Below are positions 43,507 to 52,040 of a stretch of DNA of 64,000 bases, piece after piece. This DNA is from Cyanobacteriota bacterium. GTDB lineage: Bacteria > Cyanobacteriota > Cyanobacteriia > CACIAM-69d. The stretch is from NCBI GenBank assembly GCA_022402445.1, contig JAKRSF010000006.1, positions 460,540 through 524,539 of the forward strand, in the 5' to 3' direction. The position numbers and the translations under genes are program-made. Every line of letters begins with the position of its first letter. Position 1 is the stretch's first letter. The notes below the pieces were generated by a model, which saw only the letters and a program-made list of their open reading frames with translations, was not told the origin of the DNA and made no database searches.

Positions 43507-44079
43507 ATGTTCAAGCGCATCCAAACCCAACCCAACCCTCAACCGCCGCCCCCATCGTTCCCCCGGCGGGGCCATGGCCTGTTCCGTCCCCTGGGGGCTT
43601 CCCTGGCGGCCTTGGCCGGTGCCCTGTCGATCGCGGCGGTGCCCCTGACGCCTAGGGCCGCCCACAGCCACATGATCGCCGGACCCGAGGCGGTGGAAGG
43701 TCGCATGGCGGAACTGCGGCAAACCCGCGATCGCTGGATCCAGATTGACCTGGGTCGCCAGCGGTTGATTGCCTGGGAAGGGGGCCAGCCCGTCTATGCG
43801 GTCATCGTCTCCACCGGCAAAGCCTCGACCCCCACGCGCCCCGGCGTCTTCGCCATCCATGCCAAGCGGCACCCGGAGCGGATGCGCGGTCCGGGCTACG
43901 ACATTCCCAACGTGCCCCACGCCATGTACTACCACCGGGGCTACGCGATCCACGGGGCCTTTTGGCATAACCAGTTCGGGACGCCCGTGTCCCACGGCTG
44001 CACCAATGTGGCCCCGGACCATGCCCGCTGGCTCTATAACTGGGCCGAGATTGGGACCCCCGTGGTGGTGTCGCCCTAG
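43507..44079 (+). CDS. L,D-transpeptidase (YkuD) with signal/anchor
   Basis: 190 residues from ATG 43507; a GTG at 43501 in the same frame adds two residues. An N-terminal hydrophobic segment (LGASLAALAGALSIAAVPL) acts as signal or anchor. The YkuD domain starts RDRWIQIDLGRQRLIAWEGG and has YHRGYAIHGAFWHNQFGTPVSHGCTNVAPDHARWLY with the catalytic His and Cys of SHGCTN. The enzymes cross-link peptidoglycan or attach lipoproteins in the periplasm. Tail-to-tail overlap of 4 bases with the anti-sigma kinase gene. Confidence 0.9.
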   Translation: MFKRIQTQPNPQPPPPSFPRRGHGLFRPLGASLAALAGALSIAAVPLTPRAAHSHMIAGPEAVEGRMAELRQTRDRWIQIDLGRQRLIAWEGGQPVYAVIVSTGKASTPTRPGVFAIHAKRHPERMRGPGYDIPNVPHAMYYHRGYAIHGAFWHNQFGTPVSHGCTNVAPDHARWLYNWAEIGTPVVVSP

Positions 44080-44618
44080 GAGGCTTCGGCCTGGTCGGGA
44101 TGGGTGAGGGGGTCAAAGTAGCGAATCAGTAGGAGGCGGTTGTGGCCATCCCCCTGGCGTTCATAGCTCAGGACATCGGCCACCCGCTCTAGGATCTGAA
44201 GGCCCCGCCCCCCCCCGGAGGAGCAGTCAATTTCTAGGGGCATCCGGGCGATCGCGGCCTGGAGGTCAAACCAGGTCCCGCGATCAAAAATCGATAGCTT
44301 CAAATAATCGCGCCCCAGCTCCCCCAGCAGGACAATGGGCGTCTCGGGGGGCTGCGATCGATGGGCATGGCGCACCGCATTGGTGAACCCCTCCGCCAGG
44401 GCGGACTGGCATTGTAGCCAAACCTCCCGGGGCACATGGGGGCCATTGAAGACCTCGAACCATTGCAGGATGCGCGTGAGATCCTGAAGGTTGCTTTCCA
44501 CCTCCAGACGATCGGTCCGGGGGGTGGCCAAGGTTAGGTCATTACTTTCTGCCACGGGTGATCGCCACAAACTGTTAAATTCGGCACTCGACCACCGAGT
44601 CCTTACGCCAAAATACAT
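44076..44618 (-). CDS. Anti-sigma regulatory kinase (HATPase_c, RsbW-like)
   Basis: 180 residues. The Bergerat-type ATP-binding fold shows the N box ALAEGFTNAVRHAHR, the DRGTWFDL (D-x-G) loop and GGGRGLQIL. This is the RsbW/SpoIIAB-type serine kinase that phosphorylates a STAS antagonist and may sequester a sigma factor or another target. It is divergent from a receiver-PP2C phosphatase (290 bases) and near a STAS protein, matching a partner-switching module. Confidence 0.9.
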   Translation of the reverse strand: MYFGVRTRWSSAEFNSLWRSPVAESNDLTLATPRTDRLEVESNLQDLTRILQWFEVFNGPHVPREVWLQCQSALAEGFTNAVRHAHRSQPPETPIVLLGELGRDYLKLSIFDRGTWFDLQAAIARMPLEIDCSSGGGRGLQILERVADVLSYERQGDGHNRLLLIRYFDPLTHPDQAEAS

Positions 44619-44908
44619 CTGGAACCGTTGACCCCGCTGGGGTGTCTGCGTCCTAGGCCGTGCCGGGGTTACCCTGAATAACGGGTGGGCAACTTTGTCT
44701 AAGACTCTAGCTCAATTTACCCGCGATCGCCGTTTCAAAAAGCGGCAAAATCAAAAGGTAAGTTTTGGAGGGGGCGCTAGAATCCGTCGCCCCGGACCCG
44801 AGGCGTTTGATCGGCCTCGCCCTTGACCCTTGCTCGGGTTTTTCAATTATCTGACCATTAATCTACCTTGACCCTGACCCGTCAGGCGTCACCCCACGTC
44901 CCCAGCCT

Positions 44909-46030
44909 ATGTTTCGCATCCTGATTGTCGATGACGATCCCGCCATCCGTCTGCTGCTCCAGCGGACCCTCAAAAAACAAGGCTATGACGCGATCGTGGC
45001 GGAAGACGGTATGCAGGGGCTGCAAAAGGCCGAAACGGAAAATCCAGCCCTGATCATTTGCGACTGGATGATGCCCCACCTGGACGGCATTGAGGTGTGC
45101 CGCAATGTCAAGGCGAATGCGGGCCTTTCGACGACGTTTTTTATTTTGCTGACCTCCCTCGGGTCCGTGGAGGATCGGGTGCGGGGGCTCGATGCGGGGG
45201 CGGATGACTTTTTGTCGAAGCCCATTGAGATGAATGAACTGAAGGCGCGGGTGCGGGCGGGCCTGCGGCTCCATCAGCTCAGCCGTGACCTCCAACACCA
45301 AAAGCGCTTGCTGGAGGATGAACTGGCGGAGGCGGCGGACTATGTGCAGTCGCTGCTGCCGTCGCCGATCGCGGCCCCGGTGGACATCAGCGCCCGGTTC
45401 ATCCCCTCGCGGCAGTTGGGGGGCGACTGTTTTGATTTCTATTGGCTGGATGACGATCGCCTGGTGGTCTATCTGGTGGATGCGGCGGGCCACGGACTCA
45501 AGGCCGCCCTGCCGTCGCTGTCGGTGCTGAATTTGCTGCGATCGCAGGCCCTGCCGAACCTGGACTACGGCCGCCCGAGCGCCGTCCTGAGCGCCCTCAA
45601 TAGCGCCTTTCAAATCTCCGATCGCAACGACAAATACTTCACCGCCTGGTATGGGGTCTACCACCGGCCCAGCCGCACCCTGACCTATGCCAGCGGCGGC
45701 CATCCCCCCGCCATCCTCGTGTCGAGCACCACCGCCCCCCAGCCCCTGCGCACCCCCGGCCTGCCGGTGGGCATGTTCCCCGAAGCGGACTACCAGGATG
45801 CCACCGTCACCATTGACCCCAGCAGCAGCCTCTACATTTTCAGTGACGGCATTTATGAAATTAACCTAAAGGACGGATCCCTCTACGGCCTCGATCCGTT
45901 CATTGAACTGCTGGACCAGGCCCATAAGGGGGGCAGTGGCACCGTCGAAGCGGTGGTCGAAAAGGTCAGCGATCTCAATCCCCTCAGCTACTTTGAGGAT
46001 GATCTGTCGCTCCTGCGGTTGGTGTTCTAG
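44909..46030 (+). CDS. Response regulator with PP2C (SpoIIE/RsbU) phosphatase output
   Basis: 373 residues. The receiver domain has the acidic pair DDD at 8-10, phosphoacceptor Asp52 (ICDWMMPHLDG), Thr82 and Lys104 (FLSKPIEMNE). A coiled linker (about 120-150) leads to a PP2C-type serine phosphatase with QLGGDCFDFYW, VDAAGHGLKAAL, ASGGHPPAILV and the final DDLSLLRL. Phosphorylation of the receiver should switch the phosphatase, which dephosphorylates the STAS protein encoded next door. No paired histidine kinase is adjacent. Confidence 0.95.
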   Translation: MFRILIVDDDPAIRLLLQRTLKKQGYDAIVAEDGMQGLQKAETENPALIICDWMMPHLDGIEVCRNVKANAGLSTTFFILLTSLGSVEDRVRGLDAGADDFLSKPIEMNELKARVRAGLRLHQLSRDLQHQKRLLEDELAEAADYVQSLLPSPIAAPVDISARFIPSRQLGGDCFDFYWLDDDRLVVYLVDAAGHGLKAALPSLSVLNLLRSQALPNLDYGRPSAVLSALNSAFQISDRNDKYFTAWYGVYHRPSRTLTYASGGHPPAILVSSTTAPQPLRTPGLPVGMFPEADYQDATVTIDPSSSLYIFSDGIYEINLKDGSLYGLDPFIELLDQAHKGGSGTVEAVVEKVSDLNPLSYFEDDLSLLRLVF

Positions 46031-46062
46031 GGGGGCATCAAATCACCCCAAAGGCCGCCGAA

Positions 46063-46082
46063 CAAGGGGCTTAAGCCCCTTG
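46063..46082. repeat. Perfect 20-base palindrome between convergent genes
   Basis: CAAGGGGCTTAAGCCCCTTG lies between the stop of the receiver-PP2C gene and the STAS gene. Such palindromes followed by GCTACAACC are common intergenic repeats in cyanobacteria. It may act as a bidirectional terminator, but there is no T run. Arms CAAGGGG/CCCCTTG also occur at 39399-39419 with a different centre. Confidence 0.75.
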
Positions 46083-46138
46083 CTACAACCGGTTTATGGG
46101 AGACTCCGGGAGGGGTTTAGCCCATTCAAATCCGTGGC

Positions 46139-46459
46139 CTAGCCCGCGATCGTCGCCTCGAACGCCTCGCGATCTTCATACATCACAAAAACCCGATCCA
46201 TGCTCGTCAGCTCGAACAGCATCTTGACCTGATCATTCGCCGCGCAGACAAACATCTTGCCCCCCGACGATCGCACCGTCTTGAGGGCCAGCACCAGCGC
46301 CCCAAGGCCCGAGCTGTCCATAAACGTCACATCTTGGAAATCCACCAAAATCGTCGTCGCGCCAGCGCGCACCCGCTTGGCAATCTCTTCGCGGAACTCC
46401 CCCGCCTGCGTGCTGTCCAAAATTCCCGACGGTTTAACGACTTGAATCGTAGAATCCAT
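46139..46459 (-). CDS. STAS-domain anti-sigma factor antagonist
   Basis: 106 residues from ATG 46459 (MDSTIQVVKPSGILDSTQA); an ATG at 46480 is a possible alternative and a longer frame upstream is unsupported. The STAS fold is clear, with DFQDVTFMDSSGLGALVLALKTVR containing the serine phosphorylated by the RsbW-like kinase. Dephosphorylation by the neighbouring PP2C would let it bind the kinase. Convergent with the phosphatase gene and divergent from sir across about 275 bases. Confidence 0.92.
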   Translation of the reverse strand: MDSTIQVVKPSGILDSTQAGEFREEIAKRVRAGATTILVDFQDVTFMDSSGLGALVLALKTVRSSGGKMFVCAANDQVKMLFELTSMDRVFVMYEDREAFEATIAG

Positions 46460-46733
46460 GGCTTTAGTAATGCTCGACATCCCAATCGAATAGTTCCCAA
46501 GACCCAGGCGATCGCACCCGCCACCCGGCCCTTCTCCGTTCACCCGTCTTCGCAGCCCGCCCCTAACCCGGATGATGCAAGTGTAACAGCCCCGATCCTT
46601 GCGATGGCAGCCCCCGAAACGATTGCAAAGTTTTTCAACCCCCCGCCCGCGCCAAAATGGGAATGATACGATAAGGATCATTCACCGAAATTCCGACCGA
46701 TTTAGGCGTTTTTCTGAGCGCATCCCTCGATCC

Positions 46734-48683
46734 ATGGCCCACTCTGCTAGTTCGACCATCACCGCCGCTGCCCCTTCCAAGGTGGAAGGCATCAAGGAAC
46801 GCAGCAATTTTCTTCGGGAGCCGGTGGCTTCGGAGCTATTGCTCGACACCAATTACTTCAGCGAGGATGCGATCCAGATCCTCAAGTTCCACGGCTCCTA
46901 TCAGCAGGACGATCGAGATCAGCGCGTCCGGGGCCAGGAAAAGAAATACAGCATGATGCTGCGCACCCGCAGTCCGGGGGGCTATATCCCGCCGGAGCTT
47001 TACCTGACGCTCGATCGCCTGTCGGGGGACTATGGCAACCAAACCCTGCGGGCGACGACGCGCCAGGGCTGGCAGCTCCATGGGGTGCTCAAGAAGAATC
47101 TGAAGGCGACGATCGCGGCGATCGTCAAGAGCATGGGTTCGACCTTGGGGGCCTGCGGTGACCTGAACCGGAATGTGATGGCTCCTCCGGCCCCGTTCCG
47201 CAATGATCCGGCCTATGCCTATGCCCTGGACTATGCCAACAAAATCGCCGATCTGCTGACGCCCCAGACGGGGGCCTATTACGAAATTTGGCTCGATGGG
47301 GAGAAGGCCATTTCCGCCGAGGAGGATCCGGCGGTGAAGGCGGCGCGCCAGGGGGCGGGGCCGGGGAAGGGGTCCCTGAAGGGGAGCGAGGTGGAGCCGA
47401 TCTACGGCACCCAGTACATGCCCCGCAAGTTTAAGTGTGCGGTGACGGTGCCGGGGGATAACTCGGTGGACCTGTTCACGCAGGATCTGGGCCTGGTGGT
47501 GATCGTCGATGGGGACGGTCAGTTGGAGGGGTTTAATGTGTATGCGGGGGGCGGTCTGGGCCGTACCCACAATAAGGAAGAGACGTTTGCGCGGGCGGCG
47601 GATCCGATTGGGTTCGTGGCGGCGGCGGATGTCTACGACCTGGTGAAGGCGGTGGTGGCGACCCAGCGGGACTATGGCGATCGCGTGAACCGTCGCCATG
47701 CCCGGATGAAGTACCTCATCCACGATTGGGGGGTCAAAAAATTCCGCGAGCAGGTGGAGAAGTTTTTTGGTAAGAAGCTGGAGCCGGTGCGATCGCTGCC
47801 GCCGTTCAAGTATGAAGATTTCCTGGGCTGGCACGATCAGGGGGATGGCCACTATTTCCTGGGCATTTCGATCCGCAATGGCCGGGTCCATGATGTGGGC
47901 GATCTAAAACTGCGATCGGCCCTGCGGGAGATTGTGGAAACGTTCAATCTGCCGATGCTCCTGACGCCCCACCAAAATGTGTTGTTCTACGACATTAAAC
48001 CGGGCGATCGCACCAAAATCGACGGCATCCTACAGAAATGCGGCGTGGCGACCGTGGCGGAGATTGATCCGCTAGAGCGGTATGCCATGGCCTGTCCGGC
48101 GCTGCCCACCTGCGGGCTGGCGATCACCGAGTCGGAGCGGGCGCTGCCGGGGATCCTGGAGCGGATCCGTGCCCTGACGGTGAAGCTGGGGTTGGGGGAT
48201 GAGCATTTTGTGGTGCGCATGACCGGCTGCCCGAACGGCTGCGCGCGGCCCTACATGGCGGAACTGGGGTTTGTGGGCAGCGGCCCGGAAGCCTATCAAG
48301 TTTGGCTGGGGGGCTCGCCGAACCAAACCCGCCTCGCAAAACCCTTTGTGCAGCGCCTCAAGGATGCGGACATTGAAACGTTCCTGGAGCCGATGCTGGT
48401 CTTCTTCAAGCGATCGCGGCAAACGGGCGAGAGTTTTGGGGATTTCTGCGATCGCGTCGGCTTCGAGGCATTGGAGGAATTTAGCAAAACCTATCCCCTC
48501 GGCTCCGGCGTGGTGAAGGCCAGCCGCCCCAACCGCACGGCCAAGGCGGGCAGCGCCACCCGGCACCGCATCGGCGTCCGTGACGATCTCTATGGCGACC
48601 TCCAGGCGATCGCGGCGGAGCGCGGCGTCTCCATCACCTCCCTGGTCAATGAAGCCGTAGCGGCCCTGCTCCAAAAGCAGTAA
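46734..48683 (+). CDS. sir: Ferredoxin-sulfite reductase with RHH-like C-terminal tail
   Basis: 649 residues from ATG 46734. The enzyme reduces sulfite to sulfide with six electrons from ferredoxin, using siroheme and a 4Fe-4S cluster. Motifs: [71 protein letters not shown], and the cluster ligands [16 protein letters not shown] and [22 protein letters not shown]. After the usual end, residues about 600-649 form a basic segment and a ribbon-helix-helix-like motif ([33 protein letters not shown]). A perfect terminator follows 81 bases downstream. Tail function is unknown. Confidence 0.96.
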   Translation: MAHSASSTITAAAPSKVEGIKERSNFLREPVASELLLDTNYFSEDAIQILKFHGSYQQDDRDQRVRGQEKKYSMMLRTRSPGGYIPPELYLTLDRLSGDYGNQTLRATTRQGWQLHGVLKKNLKATIAAIVKSMGSTLGACGDLNRNVMAPPAPFRNDPAYAYALDYANKIADLLTPQTGAYYEIWLDGEKAISAEEDPAVKAARQGAGPGKGSLKGSEVEPIYGTQYMPRKFKCAVTVPGDNSVDLFTQDLGLVVIVDGDGQLEGFNVYAGGGLGRTHNKEETFARAADPIGFVAAADVYDLVKAVVATQRDYGDRVNRRHARMKYLIHDWGVKKFREQVEKFFGKKLEPVRSLPPFKYEDFLGWHDQGDGHYFLGISIRNGRVHDVGDLKLRSALREIVETFNLPMLLTPHQNVLFYDIKPGDRTKIDGILQKCGVATVAEIDPLERYAMACPALPTCGLAITESERALPGILERIRALTVKLGLGDEHFVVRMTGCPNGCARPYMAELGFVGSGPEAYQVWLGGSPNQTRLAKPFVQRLKDADIETFLEPMLVFFKRSRQTGESFGDFCDRVGFEALEEFSKTYPLGSGVVKASRPNRTAKAGSATRHRIGVRDDLYGDLQAIAAERGVSITSLVNEAVAALLQKQ

Positions 48684-48763
48684 TCAGACCAGCAGATCAA
48701 CAAAACTCCCTCCCCGGTTTCCCTTCCTGATTTAGAGGATTTAGAGGCCGGGGACTTGTGCCC

Positions 48764-48792
48764 ACCTCCCTAACGAAGGGGGGTATTTTTTT
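48764..48792 (+). terminator. Rho-independent terminator for sir
   Basis: ACCTCCC (48764-48770), loop TAACGAA, GGGGGGT (48778-48784) gives a 7-bp stem with one T-G pair, followed by A and seven T. It lies 80 bases after the sir stop and before a convergent gene. Confidence 0.9.
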
Positions 48793-48906
48793 GACGCACC
48801 GTCCTAAAGCATCACAGATCCAAAGACAATCCCCCCGACCCAAGGGGGGCGAGGGGACATCCATCCGCATTGGAAACGTCGGTTTGGGCCGCAGGACGAG
48901 CATCCC

Positions 48907-49356
48907 CTAGAGGAAAAAGCGCTCATCCTCATCATTGGCATCCAAATGGGTCAGCAACACCCGATCAAACATGGCCTCTAGGGCCGCATCATCCAAATCT
49001 CGGGCCTGACGATCGCGCAGGGGATCCGTCAGGGGCTGAAGGGTCAGAATGCAGCGATCTTGCACCAGATTGAAATAACTCTCCCGATTGGGGGAAAGCT
49101 TCAGTTCGAGATAGTCAAAGCTGCATACATTTAGGTATAGGGCGCGGTTTGCCACCAAAGTCGCCTGCCGCTCATCGGCAAACACTTCGATCACAACCCC
49201 TTCCCCCTCGCTCGCGATCGCACCGTCGCAGCGATAGGTGTAGTAGACGCGCCCTAAGCCTGCAAGCAGCTTCTGCATATCGAGCTTACTAACCACGGTG
49301 CCTTCATCCACGATGCACGGGGCCGGTAGCTGAGTCGTCGGTTGGCGGTAGCTCAT
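48907..49356 (-). CDS. Soluble acidic protein of unknown function
   Basis: 149 residues. Highlights are DEGTVVSKLDMQKLLAGLGRVYYTY, an EVFADERQATLVANRALYLNVCSFDYLEL segment, and a Leu-rich acidic C-terminus (LDANDEDERFFL). It looks conserved and single-domain, but I cannot name the family. Convergent with sir, divergent from cobS by 255 bases. Confidence 0.72.
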   Translation of the reverse strand: MSYRQPTTQLPAPCIVDEGTVVSKLDMQKLLAGLGRVYYTYRCDGAIASEGEGVVIEVFADERQATLVANRALYLNVCSFDYLELKLSPNRESYFNLVQDRCILTLQPLTDPLRDRQARDLDDAALEAMFDRVLLTHLDANDEDERFFL

Positions 49357-49611
49357 GACAGGAGGTAGCAGAAGCTCATTTACGATAAAAGATTAAGTTT
49401 GGCTAAAGCTTAGGTTGATTCTAACCAACCGGCCTTAGAAGCCCCCTTAGCAAAATTACCGAATTCCCCACTGCTTCACCTTAGCTGATTCAAAAAATGA
49501 CCGCCAAGGGGCTTGGGAAATCCGGTGACTTGGGGGGTGGCCTGCGTGATTATACGCAAGTGGCGGGCCGGGTAGGATGGGGGCGCGGGGCGACGTTGGG
49601 AGGGTGAAGGG

Positions 49612-50493
49612 GTGAAGCGGCAGTCGGGGCGGTCGGTGGAGCGGTCGGGGGGGCGGCGATCGCGGCGGATGGTGCGGTCTGGGCCAGTCCGGCGGCGGTC
49701 GGGGGGGATGGCGGCGATGCTGGCGGCGATCGCGGGGGCGCTGATGTTTTATACGGTGCTGCCGATTCCGAACCGGTGGGGGGCAGATTTTCGGGCGATC
49801 GCGCGGTGGGGGCCGGTGGTGGGGCTGCTGATTGGGGCGCTGCTGGTGGCGTTGGATTGGGGCCTTGGGGCGATCGCGGTGCCGCCGTTGAGTCGGGCGG
49901 TGGTGGTGGTGCTGGGGTGGGTGGCGGTGACGGGGGGGCTGCACCTGGATGGGGTGATGGATACGGCGGATGGGCTGGCGGTGGTGGATCCGCAGCGGCG
50001 GCTGGCGGTGATGGCGGACAGTCGCACGGGGGCGTTCGGGGCGATCGCGGGGATGACGGTGCTGCTGATGAAGGTGGCGGCCCTGGCGGATTTGATGGCG
50101 ATCGCGGCGGGGCCGGGGCGGTTGCTGATTTTGCTGCTGGTGCCGTTGATGGGGCGCTGGGGGCAGGTGCTGGCGATCGCGCGCTATCGGTACCTGCGGG
50201 CACAGGGGAAGGGGGCGCTGCATAAACGCGACAGCGGCGGTCTGTGGGATCTGCGCCTGGGGACGGGGGTGGCGATCGCGATCGCGGCGGCCTATGCGGG
50301 CATGGTGCCGGGGGGCTGGCCGCTGGCGGTGGCGTTGGTGGGCGGGGGGGGCGCGATCGCGATCGTGGTGGCGGCGTGGCTGAACCGGCGCTTTGGCGGC
50401 CACACGGGGGACACCTACGGGGCCACGGTGGAATGGACCGAGACGCTGCTGCTGCTGGCGATGGTGCCCCTGGCGGCGGCGGCGACTCCCTAA
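49612..50493 (+). CDS. cobS: Adenosylcobinamide-GDP ribazoletransferase
   Basis: Up to 293 residues from a GTG at 49612; ATGs at 49669 and 49708 may be the true start since the first 32 residues are Arg-rich and unlike the family. The membrane enzyme joins adenosylcobinamide-GDP with alpha-ribazole in cobalamin synthesis. Visible signatures are FYTVLPIPNRW, GGLHLDGVMDTADGLAV (metal motif), RRLAVMADSRTGAFG and the C-terminal GGHTGDTYGATVEWTE. It stands alone here. queG in this window needs its product. Stop is 2 bases before the TPR gene on the other strand. Confidence 0.93.
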   Translation: MKRQSGRSVERSGGRRSRRMVRSGPVRRRSGGMAAMLAAIAGALMFYTVLPIPNRWGADFRAIARWGPVVGLLIGALLVALDWGLGAIAVPPLSRAVVVVLGWVAVTGGLHLDGVMDTADGLAVVDPQRRLAVMADSRTGAFGAIAGMTVLLMKVAALADLMAIAAGPGRLLILLLVPLMGRWGQVLAIARYRYLRAQGKGALHKRDSGGLWDLRLGTGVAIAIAAAYAGMVPGGWPLAVALVGGGGAIAIVVAAWLNRRFGGHTGDTYGATVEWTETLLLLAMVPLAAAATP

Positions 50494-50494
50494 G

Positions 50495-51949
50495 TTAGGG
50501 TCGGCCCTCTAGCAGTTCCTGGGCCATGCGGCGGGTGTTTTTCGCCTCTTCGTAGTCGGGATCGATGGCGAGGGCTTGGTCGAGGTGTGCCATGGCGTCC
50601 TCCAGATCACCGGGCTGGTTCCGCTGGATGAGGACGGCGGCGAGGCCCTGGCGGGCAAGGGCGGCGATCCAGTCGCTCTGGGAAATGCCGATCGCGCGGT
50701 GGTAGCTGGCGATCGCCCCCTCAAAATCTCCCATGAAGGCGAGGGCATCCCCCAGATTGTTGTGGGCGTCGTCGTTGTCGGGGTTGAGTTCTAGGGCGTA
50801 GCGGTAGCTGGCGATCGCCCCGGCCACATCCATCTGACCGTAGAGGGCCATGCCTAGGCCGTTGTGGGTCGCACTGTTCCCCGGATTGATTTCTAGGGCG
50901 CGGCGGTAACTGGCGATCGCCGCCTCCCCCTGCCCCCGCATATCCAACGCTGCCCCCAGACCTGCATGGGCATAGTCCAGATTGGGATTGAGTTCGATGG
51001 CGCGGCGGTAGCTGGCGATCGCCCCGTCCCAATCCTTCGCGTCCGCCAGAACCGTGCCCAGGTGGCTGTGCATTTCGGCGTCACTGGGATCTAGTTCCAG
51101 GAACCGGCGGTAGTTCGCGATCGCCCCCTCCAAATCCCCCTGCTGGTAGAGCACCCCCCCCAGGCCCGCGTAGGACTTGGCAAAGGTTGGGTCAACGGCA
51201 ATGGCGAGGCGGTATTGCTCAATGGCCTCCTCCAAGTTCCTCTGGAGCCGGAGCGCCAACGCTAGCATGTTGTGGGTATCGGCGTCGCCGGGATTGAGGG
51301 ACACCGCGCGGCGGTAGGCCGCGATCGCCCCGTCCGTATCATCCCCGAGCAGCAGCGCTATACCTAATTGACGGTGGGCTTCGACATCATCGGGATAAGC
51401 GGCAATGGCTTGGCGGTAACTGGCGATCGCCCCCGCCAGATCCCCCTGTTCCATCAGAACGTTCCCTAGGTTGATGTGGGCCGCGCCGTAGTTGGGATTG
51501 ATCGCCACGGCACGGCGGTAGGCCGCGATCGCCCCCTCCAGATCCCCCTGGGTTCCGAGGGCAATGCCCAGGTTGTAGTAGGCGCTGGCGTAGTCGAAAT
51601 CCAGATCCGTGGCGCGGCGGTAGCTGGCGATCGCCCCATCGAGATCCCCCAACGCCTCCAGGGCCATGCCCAAATTATTGTGGGTGACGGAATCATTGGG
51701 GCTCTGGCTCAGGACTTCCCGAAACAGCCGCGCCGCCTCCCGATAGTCCCCCCGGTGATAGGCTTCTGCCCCCTGATTGCGCAGTTGCTCTAGCTGGTCA
51801 AACAGTTGCCCTAGGGCATCGCTACTTTGACCTAGGGGGGCGATGATCTGGCCTTCGGCGGCCTGCCGTGGTCCACTGGCGGCTTCGGCCCCCGACATCA
51901 TCACCAATACCCCCGCCACGCCCCCCAGCCAAGCTACAACTCTCGCCAT
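50495..51949 (-). CDS. Secreted TPR-repeat protein, copy A
   Basis: 484 residues with a signal peptide (MARVVAWLGGVAGVLVMMSGAEA) and about 11 tetratricopeptide repeats of 34 residues of the form GAIASYRRALELNPN. Each unit's GAIA is encoded by a HIP1 octamer, so HIP1 recurs in a 102-base register. The protein is probably periplasmic and mediates protein-protein contacts; its partner is unknown. The 363-base 5' block (51627-51989) is identical to the downstream paralogue's start, showing recent duplication or gene conversion. Confidence 0.88.
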   Translation of the reverse strand: MARVVAWLGGVAGVLVMMSGAEAASGPRQAAEGQIIAPLGQSSDALGQLFDQLEQLRNQGAEAYHRGDYREAARLFREVLSQSPNDSVTHNNLGMALEALGDLDGAIASYRRATDLDFDYASAYYNLGIALGTQGDLEGAIAAYRRAVAINPNYGAAHINLGNVLMEQGDLAGAIASYRQAIAAYPDDVEAHRQLGIALLLGDDTDGAIAAYRRAVSLNPGDADTHNMLALALRLQRNLEEAIEQYRLAIAVDPTFAKSYAGLGGVLYQQGDLEGAIANYRRFLELDPSDAEMHSHLGTVLADAKDWDGAIASYRRAIELNPNLDYAHAGLGAALDMRGQGEAAIASYRRALEINPGNSATHNGLGMALYGQMDVAGAIASYRYALELNPDNDDAHNNLGDALAFMGDFEGAIASYHRAIGISQSDWIAALARQGLAAVLIQRNQPGDLEDAMAHLDQALAIDPDYEEAKNTRRMAQELLEGRP

Positions 51950-51989
51950 GGTCGCTCCCCGATGAGTTCCCTCCGGTTGTAGCGAATGG
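51627..51989. repeat. 363-base identical block, copy A
   Basis: Matches 52921-53283 base for base, at a constant offset of 1294. It covers the first about 107 codons plus 40 bases upstream of the ATG. Similarity continues weakly upstream for another 30 bases. At its inner edge the two copies part exactly at a HIP1 site (before it, CTG in A and GCC in B). Confidence 0.95.
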
Positions 51990-52040
51990 CTCCGTAAATT
52001 TGCTGAATTATAAAGAAAACTTTGGCCATGGACGGCAGAC

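Noticed and set aside
49500-49611. Possible cobalamin riboswitch before cobS
   Set aside because: The piece GGGAAATCCGGTGACTT recalls the B12 box surroundings, but the conserved GCCACTG-type core and the flanking stems are missing.
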